A DNA stretch of 64,000 nt, taken from the NCBI RefSeq assembly GCF_001421565.1, contig NZ_LMKQ01000004.1:62001-126000 (forward strand). The letters are read 5' to 3'. This stretch comes from Agromyces sp. Leaf222. Lineage in GTDB: Bacteria; Actinomycetota; Actinomycetes; Actinomycetales; Microbacteriaceae. This document shows positions 25,415 through 36,799 of the stretch, piece by piece (position 1 is the stretch's first letter; every line of letters starts with the position of its first letter). The position numbers and the translations under genes are program-made. Below the pieces are notes generated by a model. The model saw only the letters and a list, made by a program, of their open reading frames with translations, searched no databases and had not been told where the DNA came from.

Positions 25415-26769
25415 ATGACCATCGTCGACACCACGGTCACCGTCACCGGAGGACCGTCGCTCCCGCAGGAGCGCCGCCTCGTCACCGCCATTCCGGGCCC
25501 GCGCTCGCAGGAGCTCATGGCGCGCAAGGCCGCGGCCGTCGCCTCGGGCGTCGGCACCACCATTCCCGTCGCGATCGTCGCCGGCGGCGGTGGAGTGCTC
25601 GTCGACGCCGACGGCAACTCCATCATCGACCTCGGCTCCGGCATCGCCGTCACGGGCGTCGGCAACGCCAACCCGCGCGTCGTCGAGGCGGTCACCGCGC
25701 AGCTGAACGCCTTCACGCACACCTGCTTCACGGTCGCGCCCTACGACTCCTACGTCGACGTCGCCGAGAAGCTCAACGAGCTCACCCCCGGCGACCACGA
25801 CAAGCGCACCGCCCTGTTCAACTCCGGCGCCGAAGCCGTCGAGAACGCCGTGAAGATTGCCCGCGCCTACACGAAGAAGCAGGCTGTCGTCGCGTTCGAC
25901 CACGCCTACCACGGCCGCACGAACCTCACCATGGGCCTGACCGCGAAGAACATCCCGTACAAGAACGGCTTCGGCCCGTTCGCGCCCGAGGTGTACCGCG
26001 TGCCGCTCAGCTACCCCTTCCGCGACGGCGGGCTCAGCGGCGCCGAGGCGGCCGCGCGCGCCATCCTGCAGATCGAGAAGCAGATCGGCGCCGAGAACCT
26101 CGCCGCGCTGATCATCGAGCCCATCCAGGGCGAGGGCGGCTTCATCGTGCCCGCCGCCGGCTTCCTCCCGGCCCTCGTCGAGTGGTGCCGCGCGAACGAC
26201 GTCGTGTTCATCGCCGACGAGGTGCAGACCGGCTTCGGCCGCACCGGCGCCTGGTTCGCGAGCGACCACGAGGGCATCGTGCCCGACCTCATCACCACCG
26301 CCAAGGGCATCGCGGGCGGGCTGCCGCTCTCCGCGGTCACCGGCCGCGCCGAGATCATGGACGCCGCGGGCGCCGGCGGGCTCGGCGGCACCTACGCGGG
26401 CAACCCGCTCGCCTGCGCCGCCGCCCTCGCCTCGATCGAGACGTACGAGCAGGACGGCCTCATCGAGCGGGCCAAGGAGATCGGCACGGTGCTGATCGGC
26501 CGCCTGAACGCCCTGCGCACGACCGACGCCCGCATCGGCGACGTCCGCGGCCGCGGCGCGCTGGTCGCGATCGAGCTCGTCGACCCCGCGACCGGCGCAC
26601 CGGACGCGGCACTCACCAACAAGGTCGCCGCGTACGCCCACTCGCAGGGCGTGCTCGTGCTCACCTGCGGAACCTACGGCAACGTGATCCGCTTCCTCCC
26701 CCCGCTCACCATCTCGGACGACCTCCTCATCGAGGGCCTGCAGGTCGTCGCGGAAGGACTCAAGACGGC

Positions 26770-26773
<4 letters not shown>
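25415..26773 (+). CDS. gabT: 4-Aminobutyrate aminotransferase
   Basis: A 452-residue class III aminotransferase that moves the amino group of GABA to 2-oxoglutarate and yields succinic semialdehyde. Visible features are [16 protein letters not shown] near residue 70, the PLP-phosphate site [15 protein letters not shown] (about 137), [25 protein letters not shown], the cofactor aspartate in [13 protein letters not shown] (about 268) and the PLP lysine in [11 protein letters not shown] (about K297). GAAGAGGAG precedes the ATG. It heads the gabT-gdh-gabD operon and lies downstream of the site shared with the PucR gene. Confidence 0.95.
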
Positions 26774-28071
<1,298 letters not shown>

Positions 28072-28123
28072 TCCACCTTCATCACACGACGCTCCTCTCG
28101 AAGAGAACCGAACAGGAATCCGC

Positions 28124-29596
28124 ATGACGAACGCAACGCTCGAATCGACCATCCTCGGCGCCGTCGAGGGCCGCCTCTTCATCGGCGGCGAATGGGTCGA
28201 CGCCGAGGGCGGCAAGACCCTGGCCGTGCACGACCCCGCGACGGGCGCCGTGATCAAGGAGATCGCCGACGCCTCGCCCGCCGACGGCATCCGCGCCCTC
28301 GATGCCGCCGTGGCCGTGCAGGAGTCGTGGGCGAAGACCGCGCCCCGCGTGCGCGGCGAGCTGCTGCGCAAGGCGTTCGACCTGCTGCAGGAGCGCAAGG
28401 AGGAGTTCGCGCTCCTCATGACCCTCGAGATGGGCAAGCCCCTCGCCGAGGCGCGCGGCGAGGTCGTCTACGGCGGCGAGTTCCTGCGCTGGTTCAGCGA
28501 GGAGGCCGTGCGCATCTCCGGCCGCTACGGCCTGAACCCCGAGGGCACCGGACGCATGATCGTCTCGCAGCGCCCGGTCGGCCCGTCGTTCTTCATCACG
28601 CCGTGGAACTTCCCGCTCGCGATGGCGACCCGCAAGATCGCACCCGCGCTCGCCGCGGGGTGCACGGTCGTCATCAAGCCCCCGGCACTCACGCCGCTCA
28701 CGACCATCGCGTTCGTGCAGCTGCTCGAGGAGGCCGGCCTGCCGAAGGGCGTCGTCAACGTCATCCCGACGTCGACCTCGTCGGCGGTCTCCGGCCCGAT
28801 CATCGAGGACCCGCGCCTGCGCAAGCTGAGCTTCACGGGCTCGACCCCCGTCGGCCGCGCCCTCATGAAGCAGGCGGCAACCGGCATCCTCCGCACGAGC
28901 ATGGAGCTCGGCGGCAACGCCCCGTTCGTGGTCTTCGGCGACGCCGACCTCGACAAGGCGGTCGAGGGCGCCCTCGTCGCGAAGTTCCGCAACATCGGCC
29001 AGGCGTGCACCGCGGCGAACCGGTTCATCGTGCACGAGTCGGTCGCCGACGAGTTCGCGAGCCGCATCGCCGAGCGCGTCAAGGCCATGAAGGTCGGCCG
29101 CGGCACCGAGGAGGGCGTCAACATCGGCCCCCTCATCGACGGCAAGGCGGTCGAGTCGACCGACGCGCTCGTGCAGGACGCCGTCTCGCGCGGCGCGAGC
29201 GTGCTCACCGGCGGAACCCGCATCGTCGACGGCGACGGCACCTTCTACGCGCCGACCGTGCTCGCGGGCGTCGCGGCGGGCAGCCGCCTGCTCGCCGAGG
29301 AGATCTTCGGCCCGGTGCTCGGCATCACGACCTTCTCCGATGAGGACGAGGCCGTGCGCCTCGCCAACGACACCGAGTACGGCCTCATCTCGTACGTCTT
29401 CACGCAAGACCTGGCGCGCGGCCACCGCATGATCGAGCGCCTCGCCACCGGCATGATGGGGCTCAACACGGGCCTCGTCTCGAACGCCGCCGCACCGTTC
29501 GGCGGCGTGAAGCAGTCGGGCATCGGCCGCGAGGGCGGGCTCGAGGGCATCCACGAGTACCTCGACACGAAGTACACGCTCGTCCCGGTGGACTGA
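28124..29596 (+). CDS. gabD: Succinate-semialdehyde dehydrogenase
   Basis: A 490-residue aldehyde dehydrogenase that oxidises succinic semialdehyde to succinate. Key segments are ITPWNFPLAMATRKIAPAL, the cofactor-site FTGSTPVGRALM, the glutamate in MELGGNAPFVVF (about 262) and the catalytic cysteine in NIGQACTAANRF (about C295). The C-terminal [13 protein letters not shown] is typical for GabD. It could also oxidise 4-aminobutyraldehyde formed by the neighbouring amine oxidase, for which no separate dehydrogenase is present. The gene lies 52 nt after the glutamate dehydrogenase gene. Confidence 0.93.
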   Translation: MTNATLESTILGAVEGRLFIGGEWVDAEGGKTLAVHDPATGAVIKEIADASPADGIRALDAAVAVQESWAKTAPRVRGELLRKAFDLLQERKEEFALLMTLEMGKPLAEARGEVVYGGEFLRWFSEEAVRISGRYGLNPEGTGRMIVSQRPVGPSFFITPWNFPLAMATRKIAPALAAGCTVVIKPPALTPLTTIAFVQLLEEAGLPKGVVNVIPTSTSSAVSGPIIEDPRLRKLSFTGSTPVGRALMKQAATGILRTSMELGGNAPFVVFGDADLDKAVEGALVAKFRNIGQACTAANRFIVHESVADEFASRIAERVKAMKVGRGTEEGVNIGPLIDGKAVESTDALVQDAVSRGASVLTGGTRIVDGDGTFYAPTVLAGVAAGSRLLAEEIFGPVLGITTFSDEDEAVRLANDTEYGLISYVFTQDLARGHRMIERLATGMMGLNTGLVSNAAAPFGGVKQSGIGREGGLEGIHEYLDTKYTLVPVD

Positions 29597-29605
29597 GCCG
29601 GTCGG

Positions 29606-29638
29606 GCGGATGCCGCAGCGCCGCGCCGCGGCATCCGC
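29606..29638 (+). terminator. Inverted pair of the GCGGCATCCG word after gabD
   Basis: GCGGATGCCGC (29606-29616) pairs with GCGGCATCCGC (29628-29638) around an 11-nt loop. The hairpin lies 9 nt after the gabD stop and could partly terminate transcription before the amine oxidase gene. Confidence 0.5.
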
Positions 29639-29702
29639 TCGCCCCCATCTCGAACCCCGCGCGTCACGCGGGAACACGCGAACCGAAAGCGAAAGAAACA
29701 CC

Positions 29703-31082
29703 ATGGAACGCATCGACTGCGACGTCGTCATCGTCGGCGCCGGGGCCTCGGGCCTCACCGCCGCGAACAAGCTGAAGGCGGCCGGCAAGTCCGTCGTCGT
29801 GCTCGAGGCGCGCGACCGCATCGGCGGCCGCCTCTGGACCGACGACATCGAGGGCGCCATGCTCGAGATCGGCGGCCAGTGGGTCTCGCCCGACCAGGAC
29901 GCCCTGATCGAGACGATCGAGGAGCTCGGCCTCGAGACCTACTCGCGCTACCGCGAGGGCGAGAACGTCTACATCAGCGAAGACGGCGAACGCCGCCTCT
30001 TCGAGGGCGAGATCTTCCCGGTGCCCGCGAAGACCGAGGGCGAGATCCTCGGGCTCATCGACAAGCTCGACGCGCTCGTCGCCGAGATCGACCCCGACGC
30101 GCCGTGGGCCCACCCGCGGGCGAAGGAGCTCGACGAGGTCTCGTTCGCCGAGTGGCTCGGCACGCAGACCGACGACGAGGAGGCGAAGCTCAACATCGGC
30201 ATGTTCATCGCCGGTGCCATGCTCACCAAGCCCGCGCATGCGTTCTCGGCCCTGCAGGCGCTGCTCATGGCCGCCTCGGCCGGCTCGTTCTCGCACCTGG
30301 TCGACGCCGACTTCATCCTCGACCAGCGCGTCGTCGGCGGCCTGCAGCAGGTGCCGCTCCTCCTCGCCGAGAAGCTCGGCGGCGCGGTGCGCCTCGGCCA
30401 GCCGGTGCGCAAGCTCCGCTGGGCCGGCGCCGAAGGACAGGCGAAGAACCCCGACGCCGGCGTCACCGCCGTGACCGACGACCTCGAGGTGCACGCGAAG
30501 CGCGTGATCCTCGCCCTCGCGCCCGTGCTCATCAGCCGCATCTCGTACGAGCCGCCGCTGCCCCGCCGCCAGCACCAGCTGCACCAGCACCTCTCGATGG
30601 GCTTCGTGATCAAGGTGCACGCCGTCTACGAGACGCCGTTCTGGCGCACCGACGGGCTCAGCGGCACGGCCTTCAGCCCGTACGAGCTCGTGCACGAGGC
30701 GTACGACAACACGAACCACGACGACCCCCGTGGCACGCTCGTCGGCTTCGTCTCCGACGAGGAGGCCGACGGCGTCTTCACGCTCAGTGCCGCGGAGCGC
30801 AAGGAGCGCATCCTCGAGTCGCTGTCGCATTACTACGGCGAGCAGGCGAAGCACCCGGTCGTCTACTACGAGAGCGACTGGGGCTCCGAGGAATGGACCC
30901 GCGGCGCGTACGCGGCGAGCTTCGACATGGGCGGCCTGGCGCGATACGGCGCCGACCTCCGCAAGCCCGTCGGACCCATCCACTTCTCGTGCAGCGACAT
31001 GGCCGGCAAGGGCTACCAGCACGTCGACGGCGCGATCCGCGTCGGCCGCGACGTCGCGGCCGCGATCCTGGCCGGCGACTGA
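29703..31082 (+). CDS. Flavin amine oxidase, putrescine oxidase-like
   Basis: A 459-residue FAD enzyme of the monoamine oxidase fold, closest in style to actinobacterial putrescine oxidases. The dinucleotide motif VIVGAGASGLTAANKL begins at residue 9, followed by VVVLEARDRIGGRLW and the substrate-domain segment IGGQWVSPDQ. The C-terminal FAD region is CSDMAGKGYQHVDGAIRVG. Putrescine oxidase yields 4-aminobutanal, which feeds GABA formation, so the enzyme fits the gabT-gabD block upstream. Other primary amines (tyramine, histamine) remain possible. It overlaps the universal stress gene by 1 nt. Confidence 0.85.
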   Translation: MERIDCDVVIVGAGASGLTAANKLKAAGKSVVVLEARDRIGGRLWTDDIEGAMLEIGGQWVSPDQDALIETIEELGLETYSRYREGENVYISEDGERRLFEGEIFPVPAKTEGEILGLIDKLDALVAEIDPDAPWAHPRAKELDEVSFAEWLGTQTDDEEAKLNIGMFIAGAMLTKPAHAFSALQALLMAASAGSFSHLVDADFILDQRVVGGLQQVPLLLAEKLGGAVRLGQPVRKLRWAGAEGQAKNPDAGVTAVTDDLEVHAKRVILALAPVLISRISYEPPLPRRQHQLHQHLSMGFVIKVHAVYETPFWRTDGLSGTAFSPYELVHEAYDNTNHDDPRGTLVGFVSDEEADGVFTLSAAERKERILESLSHYYGEQAKHPVVYYESDWGSEEWTRGAYAASFDMGGLARYGADLRKPVGPIHFSCSDMAGKGYQHVDGAIRVGRDVAAAILAGD

Positions 31083-32032
31083 TGAACGCCGGGGCACCGG
31101 CGGATGCCGCGCCGCGCCGCATCGTCGTCGGGTACACGGCCAACGACAGCGGCGCCGACGCGCTCGCCCTCGCGACCAGGCTCGCCACGGCGAGCGAGGC
31201 GCAGCTCGATGTCGTGATGGTGCTGCCGAGCGAGGCTCGCTCGAGCACCGTGCCCTCCGACGTCGGGTACGAGCGCCACCTGAAGGCCCGCTCGCGCTCC
31301 TGGCTGGCCGAGGCCTCCGCCAGCCTCGACCCCGACCTCGTGCAGTCGCTGCACGTGCGGTACGCGGAGTCGTTCGCCGAGGGGCTCATCGAGTCGGCGC
31401 ACGAGTTCGGCGCGTCGCTCATCGTCGTCGGCGCGGCCCGCGGCGGCATCCTCGGGCGTTCGCGCATCGGCTCGGTGGCCAACGAACTGCTGCACTCCTC
31501 CGACGTGCCGGTGGCGCTCGCGCCCGCCGGGTCACGTGAGCTCGCGGCATCCGCCGGCGTCTCCCGCATCACCGCGGCCCTCGGTTCGCGCCCCGGCGCG
31601 GGCGTGCTGCTCGATGCGGCCGTGCGACTGACGAAGTCGCTGCGCGCGCCGCTGCGGCTGCTCTCGCTCGTGCCGATCGACCTGCCCTCGGGCATGGACG
31701 AGGGCCTCGCCGAGCTCACGGGCACGGCCCACGCCGACGAGGTGCTCGCCGCGGCCAAGCGCGAGCTGCCCGCCGGCATCGAGGCCACGGCCGAGGTCGC
31801 CACCGGCGACACCATCGAGGCCGCCGTGCGCAGCCTCTCGTGGCACGAGGGCGAGATCGTGCTCGTCGCGTCGAGCCGCCTGGCCACCCCCAGTCACCTG
31901 TTCCTCGGGTCGACGGCGTCGAAGATGCTCCGGGAGCTCCCGGTGCCGATGATCGTCGTTCCGCGCAGCACCACCGAGCCGCGAGCCAACGGACGAGCCG
32001 CCGGTCGCACCACCGGAAAGGCGTCATCATGA
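31082..32032 (+). CDS. Tandem universal stress protein
   Basis: A 316-residue protein made of two UspA domains (about residues 12-150 and 157-300). The ATP-binding type motif is seen in domain 1 as VVGAARGGILGRSRIGSVANEL (G-x2-G-x9-G-S/T pattern) and weakly in domain 2 as LGSTASKMLRELPVPMIVVP. The TGATG overlap with the amine oxidase and ATGA overlap with the APC permease place it in one transcription unit with both. Usp domains fused or coupled to transporters often modulate transport; that role is inferred here. Confidence 0.88.
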   Translation: MNAGAPADAAPRRIVVGYTANDSGADALALATRLATASEAQLDVVMVLPSEARSSTVPSDVGYERHLKARSRSWLAEASASLDPDLVQSLHVRYAESFAEGLIESAHEFGASLIVVGAARGGILGRSRIGSVANELLHSSDVPVALAPAGSRELAASAGVSRITAALGSRPGAGVLLDAAVRLTKSLRAPLRLLSLVPIDLPSGMDEGLAELTGTAHADEVLAAAKRELPAGIEATAEVATGDTIEAAVRSLSWHEGEIVLVASSRLATPSHLFLGSTASKMLRELPVPMIVVPRSTTEPRANGRAAGRTTGKASS

Positions 32033-33591
32033 CGAACCGACCCGACCCGACGGCGGGTGCTCCGCTGACCTCCGCGAGCGCGGCCGTCGACGCCTCCGAG
32101 CAGGGTGGCATCTCGAAGAAGGGGCTCTCGGCCGGCTCGGTCGGCCTCATCGGCGCGATCGTCATCGGCATCTCGTGCATCGCGCCGGCGTACACGCTGA
32201 CCGCGGCGCTCGGCCCGACGGTCTCCGAGGTCGGCGTGCAGGTGCCGGCGATCATCCTCGTCGGGTTCATCCCGATGCTGCTGGTGGCATTCGGCTATCG
32301 CGAGCTGAACAAGCGGATGCCGGACTCCGGCACGTCGTTCACCTGGGCGACGCGGGCGTTCGGCCCGTGGGTCGGCTGGATGGCCGGCTGGGGACTCGTC
32401 GCGGCGACGATCCTCGTGCTCTCGAACCTCGCGGGCATCGCCGTGGACTTCCTGTTCCTGCTGATCTCGCAGATCGTCGGCAATCCCGAGATCGCCGACC
32501 TCGCGACGAACCCGTTCATCAACGTCGGCGTGTGCCTGCTGTTCGTGCTCGGCGCCACGTGGGTGTCGTATCGCGACATGCAGACGACGCAGAAGCTGCA
32601 GTACTGGCTGGTCGGGTTCCAGGTCGCCGTGCTCGTGCTCTTCGCCGTCGCGGCACTCGTCGAGGTCGCGAACGGCAACGCGTTCGACGCGACGCCCATC
32701 GAGCTGTCGTGGTTCAACCCGTTCGCCGTCGAGTCGTTCTCGGCCTTCGCCGCCGGGCTCTCGCTGTCGATCTTCATCTTCTGGGGGTGGGATGTCACGC
32801 TCACCATGAACGAGGAGACGAGGGGTTCCGAGAAGACCCCCGGGCGCGCGGCCACGATCACGGTCGTCACGATCGTGGTGCTGTACCTGCTCATCGCGGT
32901 CTCGCTCATCGCCTTCGCGGGCGTCGGCGACGGGGAGTACGGACTCGGCAATCCCGACATCCAGGACAACGTGTTCTTCCACCTCGCCGGGCCCATCCTC
33001 GGGCCGCTCGCGGTGCTCGTCTCGCTCGCCGTGCTCACGAGCTCGGCGTCGAGCCTGCAGTCCACGTTCGTGTCGCCCGCGCGCACGCTGCTCGCCATGG
33101 GGCACTACGGCGCCCTGCCCGAGAAGTTCGCGAGCGTCAGCCCGCGCTTCTTCACGCCCGGCTACGCCACGATCGTCTCGGCGATCGTCGCGGCCGCCTT
33201 CTACGCCGTCATGCGCTTCCTCAGCGAGGACGTGCTGTGGGACACGATCACCGCCCTCGGCATGATGATCTGCTTCTACTACGGCATCACGGCGTTCGCG
33301 TGCGTCTGGTTCTTCCGCAAGCTGTGGTGGCGTTCGGTGCGCAACGTCTTCTTCACGCTGCTGTTCCCGCTCATCGGCGGGGTGATCCTCGCCGTGCTCT
33401 TCTTCACGACGCTGATCGACAGCATGAACCCCGACTACGGCAGCGGGTCGAACGTCTTCGGCGTCGGCCTCGTCTTCGTGCTCGGCATGGTGGTGCTGCT
33501 CTCGGGCGTCGCGGTCATGCTCTGGCAGTGGCGCAAGCGGCCGGCGTTCTTCCGCGGCGAGACGCTGTCGCGGGCGGTCGCGAGCGAGTAG
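32029..33591 (+). CDS. APC-family amino acid/amine permease
   Basis: A 520-residue inner-membrane permease with about 12 helices. Helix 1 has the APC motif IVIGISCIAPAYTL (about residue 50), and further on GELxK-like YRELNKRMPDSGTSFTW appears. The protein should import amino acids or amines by cation symport or exchange. Its place after the putrescine oxidase-like gene, with 4-nt overlap to the Usp gene, suggests uptake of putrescine, GABA or a related amine. A strong hairpin follows 18 nt after the stop and ends the unit. Confidence 0.88.
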   Translation: MTNRPDPTAGAPLTSASAAVDASEQGGISKKGLSAGSVGLIGAIVIGISCIAPAYTLTAALGPTVSEVGVQVPAIILVGFIPMLLVAFGYRELNKRMPDSGTSFTWATRAFGPWVGWMAGWGLVAATILVLSNLAGIAVDFLFLLISQIVGNPEIADLATNPFINVGVCLLFVLGATWVSYRDMQTTQKLQYWLVGFQVAVLVLFAVAALVEVANGNAFDATPIELSWFNPFAVESFSAFAAGLSLSIFIFWGWDVTLTMNEETRGSEKTPGRAATITVVTIVVLYLLIAVSLIAFAGVGDGEYGLGNPDIQDNVFFHLAGPILGPLAVLVSLAVLTSSASSLQSTFVSPARTLLAMGHYGALPEKFASVSPRFFTPGYATIVSAIVAAAFYAVMRFLSEDVLWDTITALGMMICFYYGITAFACVWFFRKLWWRSVRNVFFTLLFPLIGGVILAVLFFTTLIDSMNPDYGSGSNVFGVGLVFVLGMVVLLSGVAVMLWQWRKRPAFFRGETLSRAVASE

Positions 33592-33608
33592 TCCCGCGCA
33601 CACCGACA

Positions 33609-33648
33609 GATGAGGCCGCCTCCCGCGACACCGGGAGGCGGCCTCATC
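33609..33648. terminator. Strong 17-bp-stem terminator
   Basis: GATGAGGCCGCCTCCCG (33609-33625) pairs perfectly with its complement at 33632-33648 around a 6-nt loop. It stands between the convergent APC permease and amidohydrolase genes and can serve both. Confidence 0.8.
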
Positions 33649-33719
33649 CTCGTCTTGCTGTCGAGCGCCGGTCGAGCCCGTCGAGTCGGTCGAGCGGATG
33701 CCGCCGGCGGGCCCCCGGG

Positions 33720-35381
33720 CTACGCGGCGCGGCCCTCGTCGGCTGCCGCGGCATCCGCCTCGAAGACCGTCGCGCCGGCGACGACCGTGCGGATCACGCG
33801 CGCCGTGAGCAGCGACGCCTCGCCCGCGGCGAACGGGTCGACGTCGAGCACCGCGAAGTCGGCGGCGAGGCCGGCCACGAGGCGTCCGCGCGCATCGCCG
33901 TCGCCGCACGAGGCGGCCGCATCGCGCGTCGCGTGTCCGATCGCCTCGGCGAGGGGCAGCGCGAACCCGGGCAGCGAGGGCTCGAACGACGGGTCGAGCG
34001 CCGAACGGCGCGTGGCGGCCACGTACATGTTGTGCAGCGCCTCGTGGGGTGCGGTCGGGGCATCCGTCGAGAACGCGAGCAGGGCACCGGCGTCCACGAA
34101 CTCGGGCCAGGCGAACGCCCGATCGACGCGCTCGTCGCCCAGCATGGCGACCCAGTTGTCGAAGATCGCGGGGTCGGCGTGCACGGGCTGCATCGACGCG
34201 GTCACGCCGAGGCGCGACATCCGCTCGGCCGTGCCGGGGGCCGCGTACTCGAGGTGCTCGATGCGGTGGCGGCGCGGCAGGTCGCCGTTGACGGCCACGG
34301 CGTGCTCGATCGCGTCGAGGGCGATCTCGCTGGCGTAGTCGCCGATCGCGTGCTGGGCGACCTGCAGGCCCGCCGCGTCTGCTGCGGCCACGACGGGCTT
34401 CAGCGCGTCGAGCGGCCAGATCGGCTCGGCGTTCGAGCCATCGGCGTACGGATGCCGCATGGCGGCCGTGCACGCGTCGATCACGCCGTCGAGCACGAGC
34501 TTGACGCCCACGATGCGCAGCCACGGCGCGGTCGGCGCGGCGGCCGTCTCGGCGGCGAGGCGGGCGGCGGTCTCGACCTGCGCGAGGTTCGCGGCCTCGT
34601 CGCCCGTGTTGGCGACGAACCAGTGCGCGGCGACGCGGATCGGCAGCGTGCCGCCCCGGCGGTCGATCGCACGCTGGAACGCGGCGAGTCCGAGCTCGTC
34701 GAACGCCATGTCGACGACGCCCGTCACGCCGGTGGCGAGGTAGGCGTCGATCGTGCGCTCGACGGCCGCGTCGCGGTCGGCGTCGGTCGTGAGGCTCGCG
34801 AGGTGCTCCCACACGAACTGCTGGGCGGCGGTCTCGTAGAGCATGCCGTCGGGCTCGCCGTCGGCGTCCCGGCCGATGCGCCCGCCGATGGGGTCCGGCG
34901 TCTCGCGCGTGATGCCGAGGTCGGCGAGCGCGGCGCCGTTGACCCAGCACGAGTGGTAGTCGTTCGCGTCGAGGAACACGGGCACGTCGGCGACGGCGGC
35001 GTCGATCATCGCGGCGGTGGGGGCGCCGGGCACCGAGTCGAACAGCCAGCCGCGGCCGAGCACGCGCGGTGCGGTCGGGTCGGCGGCCCGCGCGGCGCGG
35101 AGCCGCGCCTGGATCTCGTCGAGCGTGCGCGCATCGGTGAGCGGCACGCGGCCGAGCGCGTCGCCCATCATGACGAGGTGCGTGTGGGCGTCGGTGAAGC
35201 CGGGCAGCACGAGGCGTCCGTCGAGGTCGACCGTCGCGGCATCCGCTCCTCCGACGCGCAGCGCGCCGGCCGCATCGCCGACGAAGGCGAGCACGTCGCC
35301 GTCGACGACGAACGCCTCGGCCCACGGAGTCGACGGCTCGGCCGTGAAGACGCGTGCGTTGCGGTAGATCGTGCGGCTCAT
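33720..35381 (-). CDS. Amidohydrolase family protein (YtcJ-like)
   Basis: A 553-residue metal-dependent hydrolase of the YtcJ/AepA-type amidohydrolase_3 family. Metal ligands are visible in PGFTDAHTHL (about residue 62), in QVAQHAIGDYA (about 345) and RHRIEHLEYA (about 372), with the terminal aspartate in AFSTDAPTAP (about 447). Members often act on N-acyl or formyl derivatives of amines. It overlaps the MFS gene by 4 nt, so both are made from one mRNA: the transporter would import the substrate or export a product. Specific substrate unknown. Confidence 0.85.
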   Translation of the reverse strand: MSRTIYRNARVFTAEPSTPWAEAFVVDGDVLAFVGDAAGALRVGGADAATVDLDGRLVLPGFTDAHTHLVMMGDALGRVPLTDARTLDEIQARLRAARAADPTAPRVLGRGWLFDSVPGAPTAAMIDAAVADVPVFLDANDYHSCWVNGAALADLGITRETPDPIGGRIGRDADGEPDGMLYETAAQQFVWEHLASLTTDADRDAAVERTIDAYLATGVTGVVDMAFDELGLAAFQRAIDRRGGTLPIRVAAHWFVANTGDEAANLAQVETAARLAAETAAAPTAPWLRIVGVKLVLDGVIDACTAAMRHPYADGSNAEPIWPLDALKPVVAAADAAGLQVAQHAIGDYASEIALDAIEHAVAVNGDLPRRHRIEHLEYAAPGTAERMSRLGVTASMQPVHADPAIFDNWVAMLGDERVDRAFAWPEFVDAGALLAFSTDAPTAPHEALHNMYVAATRRSALDPSFEPSLPGFALPLAEAIGHATRDAAASCGDGDARGRLVAGLAADFAVLDVDPFAAGEASLLTARVIRTVVAGATVFEADAAAADEGRAA

Positions 35382-36718
35382 GCGAGCACCTCGTCGGCGT
35401 CGGCGCCCGTGGCGGCGGTGGCGGAGGAGGATGCGGCTGCGGCGAGCGCTGCGGCATCCGCCCGTTCGGCCTTCTCGTGCTGTGTCGAGACGTGGGCGGC
35501 GAACGCGGCGGGCACGGCGAGCACGAAGCTCGCGATGCCGAGCACCACCGTGAAGCCCTGGAACCCGAAGACCTCGACGAGCGCCGCGCCGATCACGGGC
35601 GTGAGCGCCGAGCCCACGAGGTAGACGGCGAGCAGCGGGCCCGACCAGCGGCCCTCGACGTCGAGCGCGGCCGACGTCGAGACGAAGTACATGAAGGCGA
35701 TCGCGTAGATCGTGTTCCACGCGATGAAGACGACGATGAACGCGGTCGGGTCGGCGACGAAGCCCTCGACGATCTTCAGCACGCCGCCGAGCACGAGCAG
35801 CACGACGAGCGGCACGGCGCGGCCGAGGCGGTTGCCGACGACCATGAGCAGCACCGAGCCGACGAGTCCGCCGGCGGTGGCGCCGCTGAGCGCGAGGCCC
35901 AGGCCCTCGGGGGTCAGCGCGGCCTGCTCGGCGCCCATGACGCCGGTCATCGCCCAGAGCGAGTCCTCGCTGACGGCCCAGAGCGCGAAGGTCGCGAGCA
36001 GCACGAAGCCGGCGATGGTCGCGAGGCGGGTCGGACGAGCGGATGCCGCGGCGCGGGCCCTGAGCGCCGGGATCGCCGACGTCTCGGGCACCTCGAGGGG
36101 CACGGCCTCGGCGACGGCCGCTCCGGCGTTCGCCGCGGCGACGGGTGCGGCCGGCAGCCAGCCGCTCACGAGCAGCGAGACGAGCGAGAACAGCGCGAGC
36201 GCGCCGAACACGTCGATCGGTGCGAGGCCGATCAGCGGCACCACGGCGAGGATCACGGTGACGATCGCCCGGTTCGCGAGGCCGTTGAAGCCGGCGACGC
36301 GGTCGGGGTTCGTGAACGCGGCGATCGCGGCACCGGAGGCGGCCACCGCCCCGCCGGCGCCGACGCCGCCGAGCAGCAGGCCGGCGACGACGACGCCGGG
36401 TGCGGCGATGAGCGCGGCCGCGCCGAAGCCGAGGATCGCGATCACGAGGCCGACGCGGGCCACGAGCAGGCGGCGGGGGCCGGCGCAGAGCGGGGCGATC
36501 GCGAGGCCGGTGATCGCGGTGGCGAGCAGCGCCCCCGTGACGATCCAGCTGGCGGTGAGCACGTCGCTGCCGAGCGCGCCCTGCAGCGCGGTGATCATGT
36601 ACGGCGACAGGTTGACGCCGAGGTAGCCGGCGATGCCGATGGTGAAGGTGGCGGTGGCGGTGGGCAGTCGCAGCGGCACTCGCGCGCCCTGGTCAATGCC
36701 GAGGTCGAGGTCGGTCAT
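35378..36718 (-). CDS. MFS transporter
   Basis: A 446-residue membrane protein with about 12 helices, glycine- and alanine-rich, of the major facilitator superfamily. Motif-like positions are less clear than in drug exporters, with segments LCAGPRRLLVARVGLVIAI and NRLGRAVPLVVLLVLGG at the inter-helix loops 2-3 and 8-9. The last 40 residues form a charged, alanine-rich cytoplasmic tail. It lies first in an operon with the amidohydrolase and is divergent from a TetR regulator, which probably controls it. Confidence 0.8.
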   Translation of the reverse strand: MTDLDLGIDQGARVPLRLPTATATFTIGIAGYLGVNLSPYMITALQGALGSDVLTASWIVTGALLATAITGLAIAPLCAGPRRLLVARVGLVIAILGFGAAALIAAPGVVVAGLLLGGVGAGGAVAASGAAIAAFTNPDRVAGFNGLANRAIVTVILAVVPLIGLAPIDVFGALALFSLVSLLVSGWLPAAPVAAANAGAAVAEAVPLEVPETSAIPALRARAAASARPTRLATIAGFVLLATFALWAVSEDSLWAMTGVMGAEQAALTPEGLGLALSGATAGGLVGSVLLMVVGNRLGRAVPLVVLLVLGGVLKIVEGFVADPTAFIVVFIAWNTIYAIAFMYFVSTSAALDVEGRWSGPLLAVYLVGSALTPVIGAALVEVFGFQGFTVVLGIASFVLAVPAAFAAHVSTQHEKAERADAAALAAAASSSATAATGADADEVLA

Positions 36719-36799
36719 GTTCGTTCTCCGAGGGGGCTGGGCACTCCGTCGTGCCGGCGGGGGTCCGTGTCGTCGGGGTGTCGCGACGCGGTAAGTGAA

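Noticed and set aside
33660..33719. A further family-1 REP unit after the APC permease terminator
   Set aside because: Only the short core GGTCGAG recurs three times; the diagnostic TATCGAG and ACGAAG parts are absent.
31894..35457. A 1187-codon minus-strand frame across the APC permease and amidohydrolase genes
   Set aside because: It is antisense to the permease and out of frame in the amidohydrolase gene. The residues are low-complexity Arg/Ala/Asp, with no recognisable domain.
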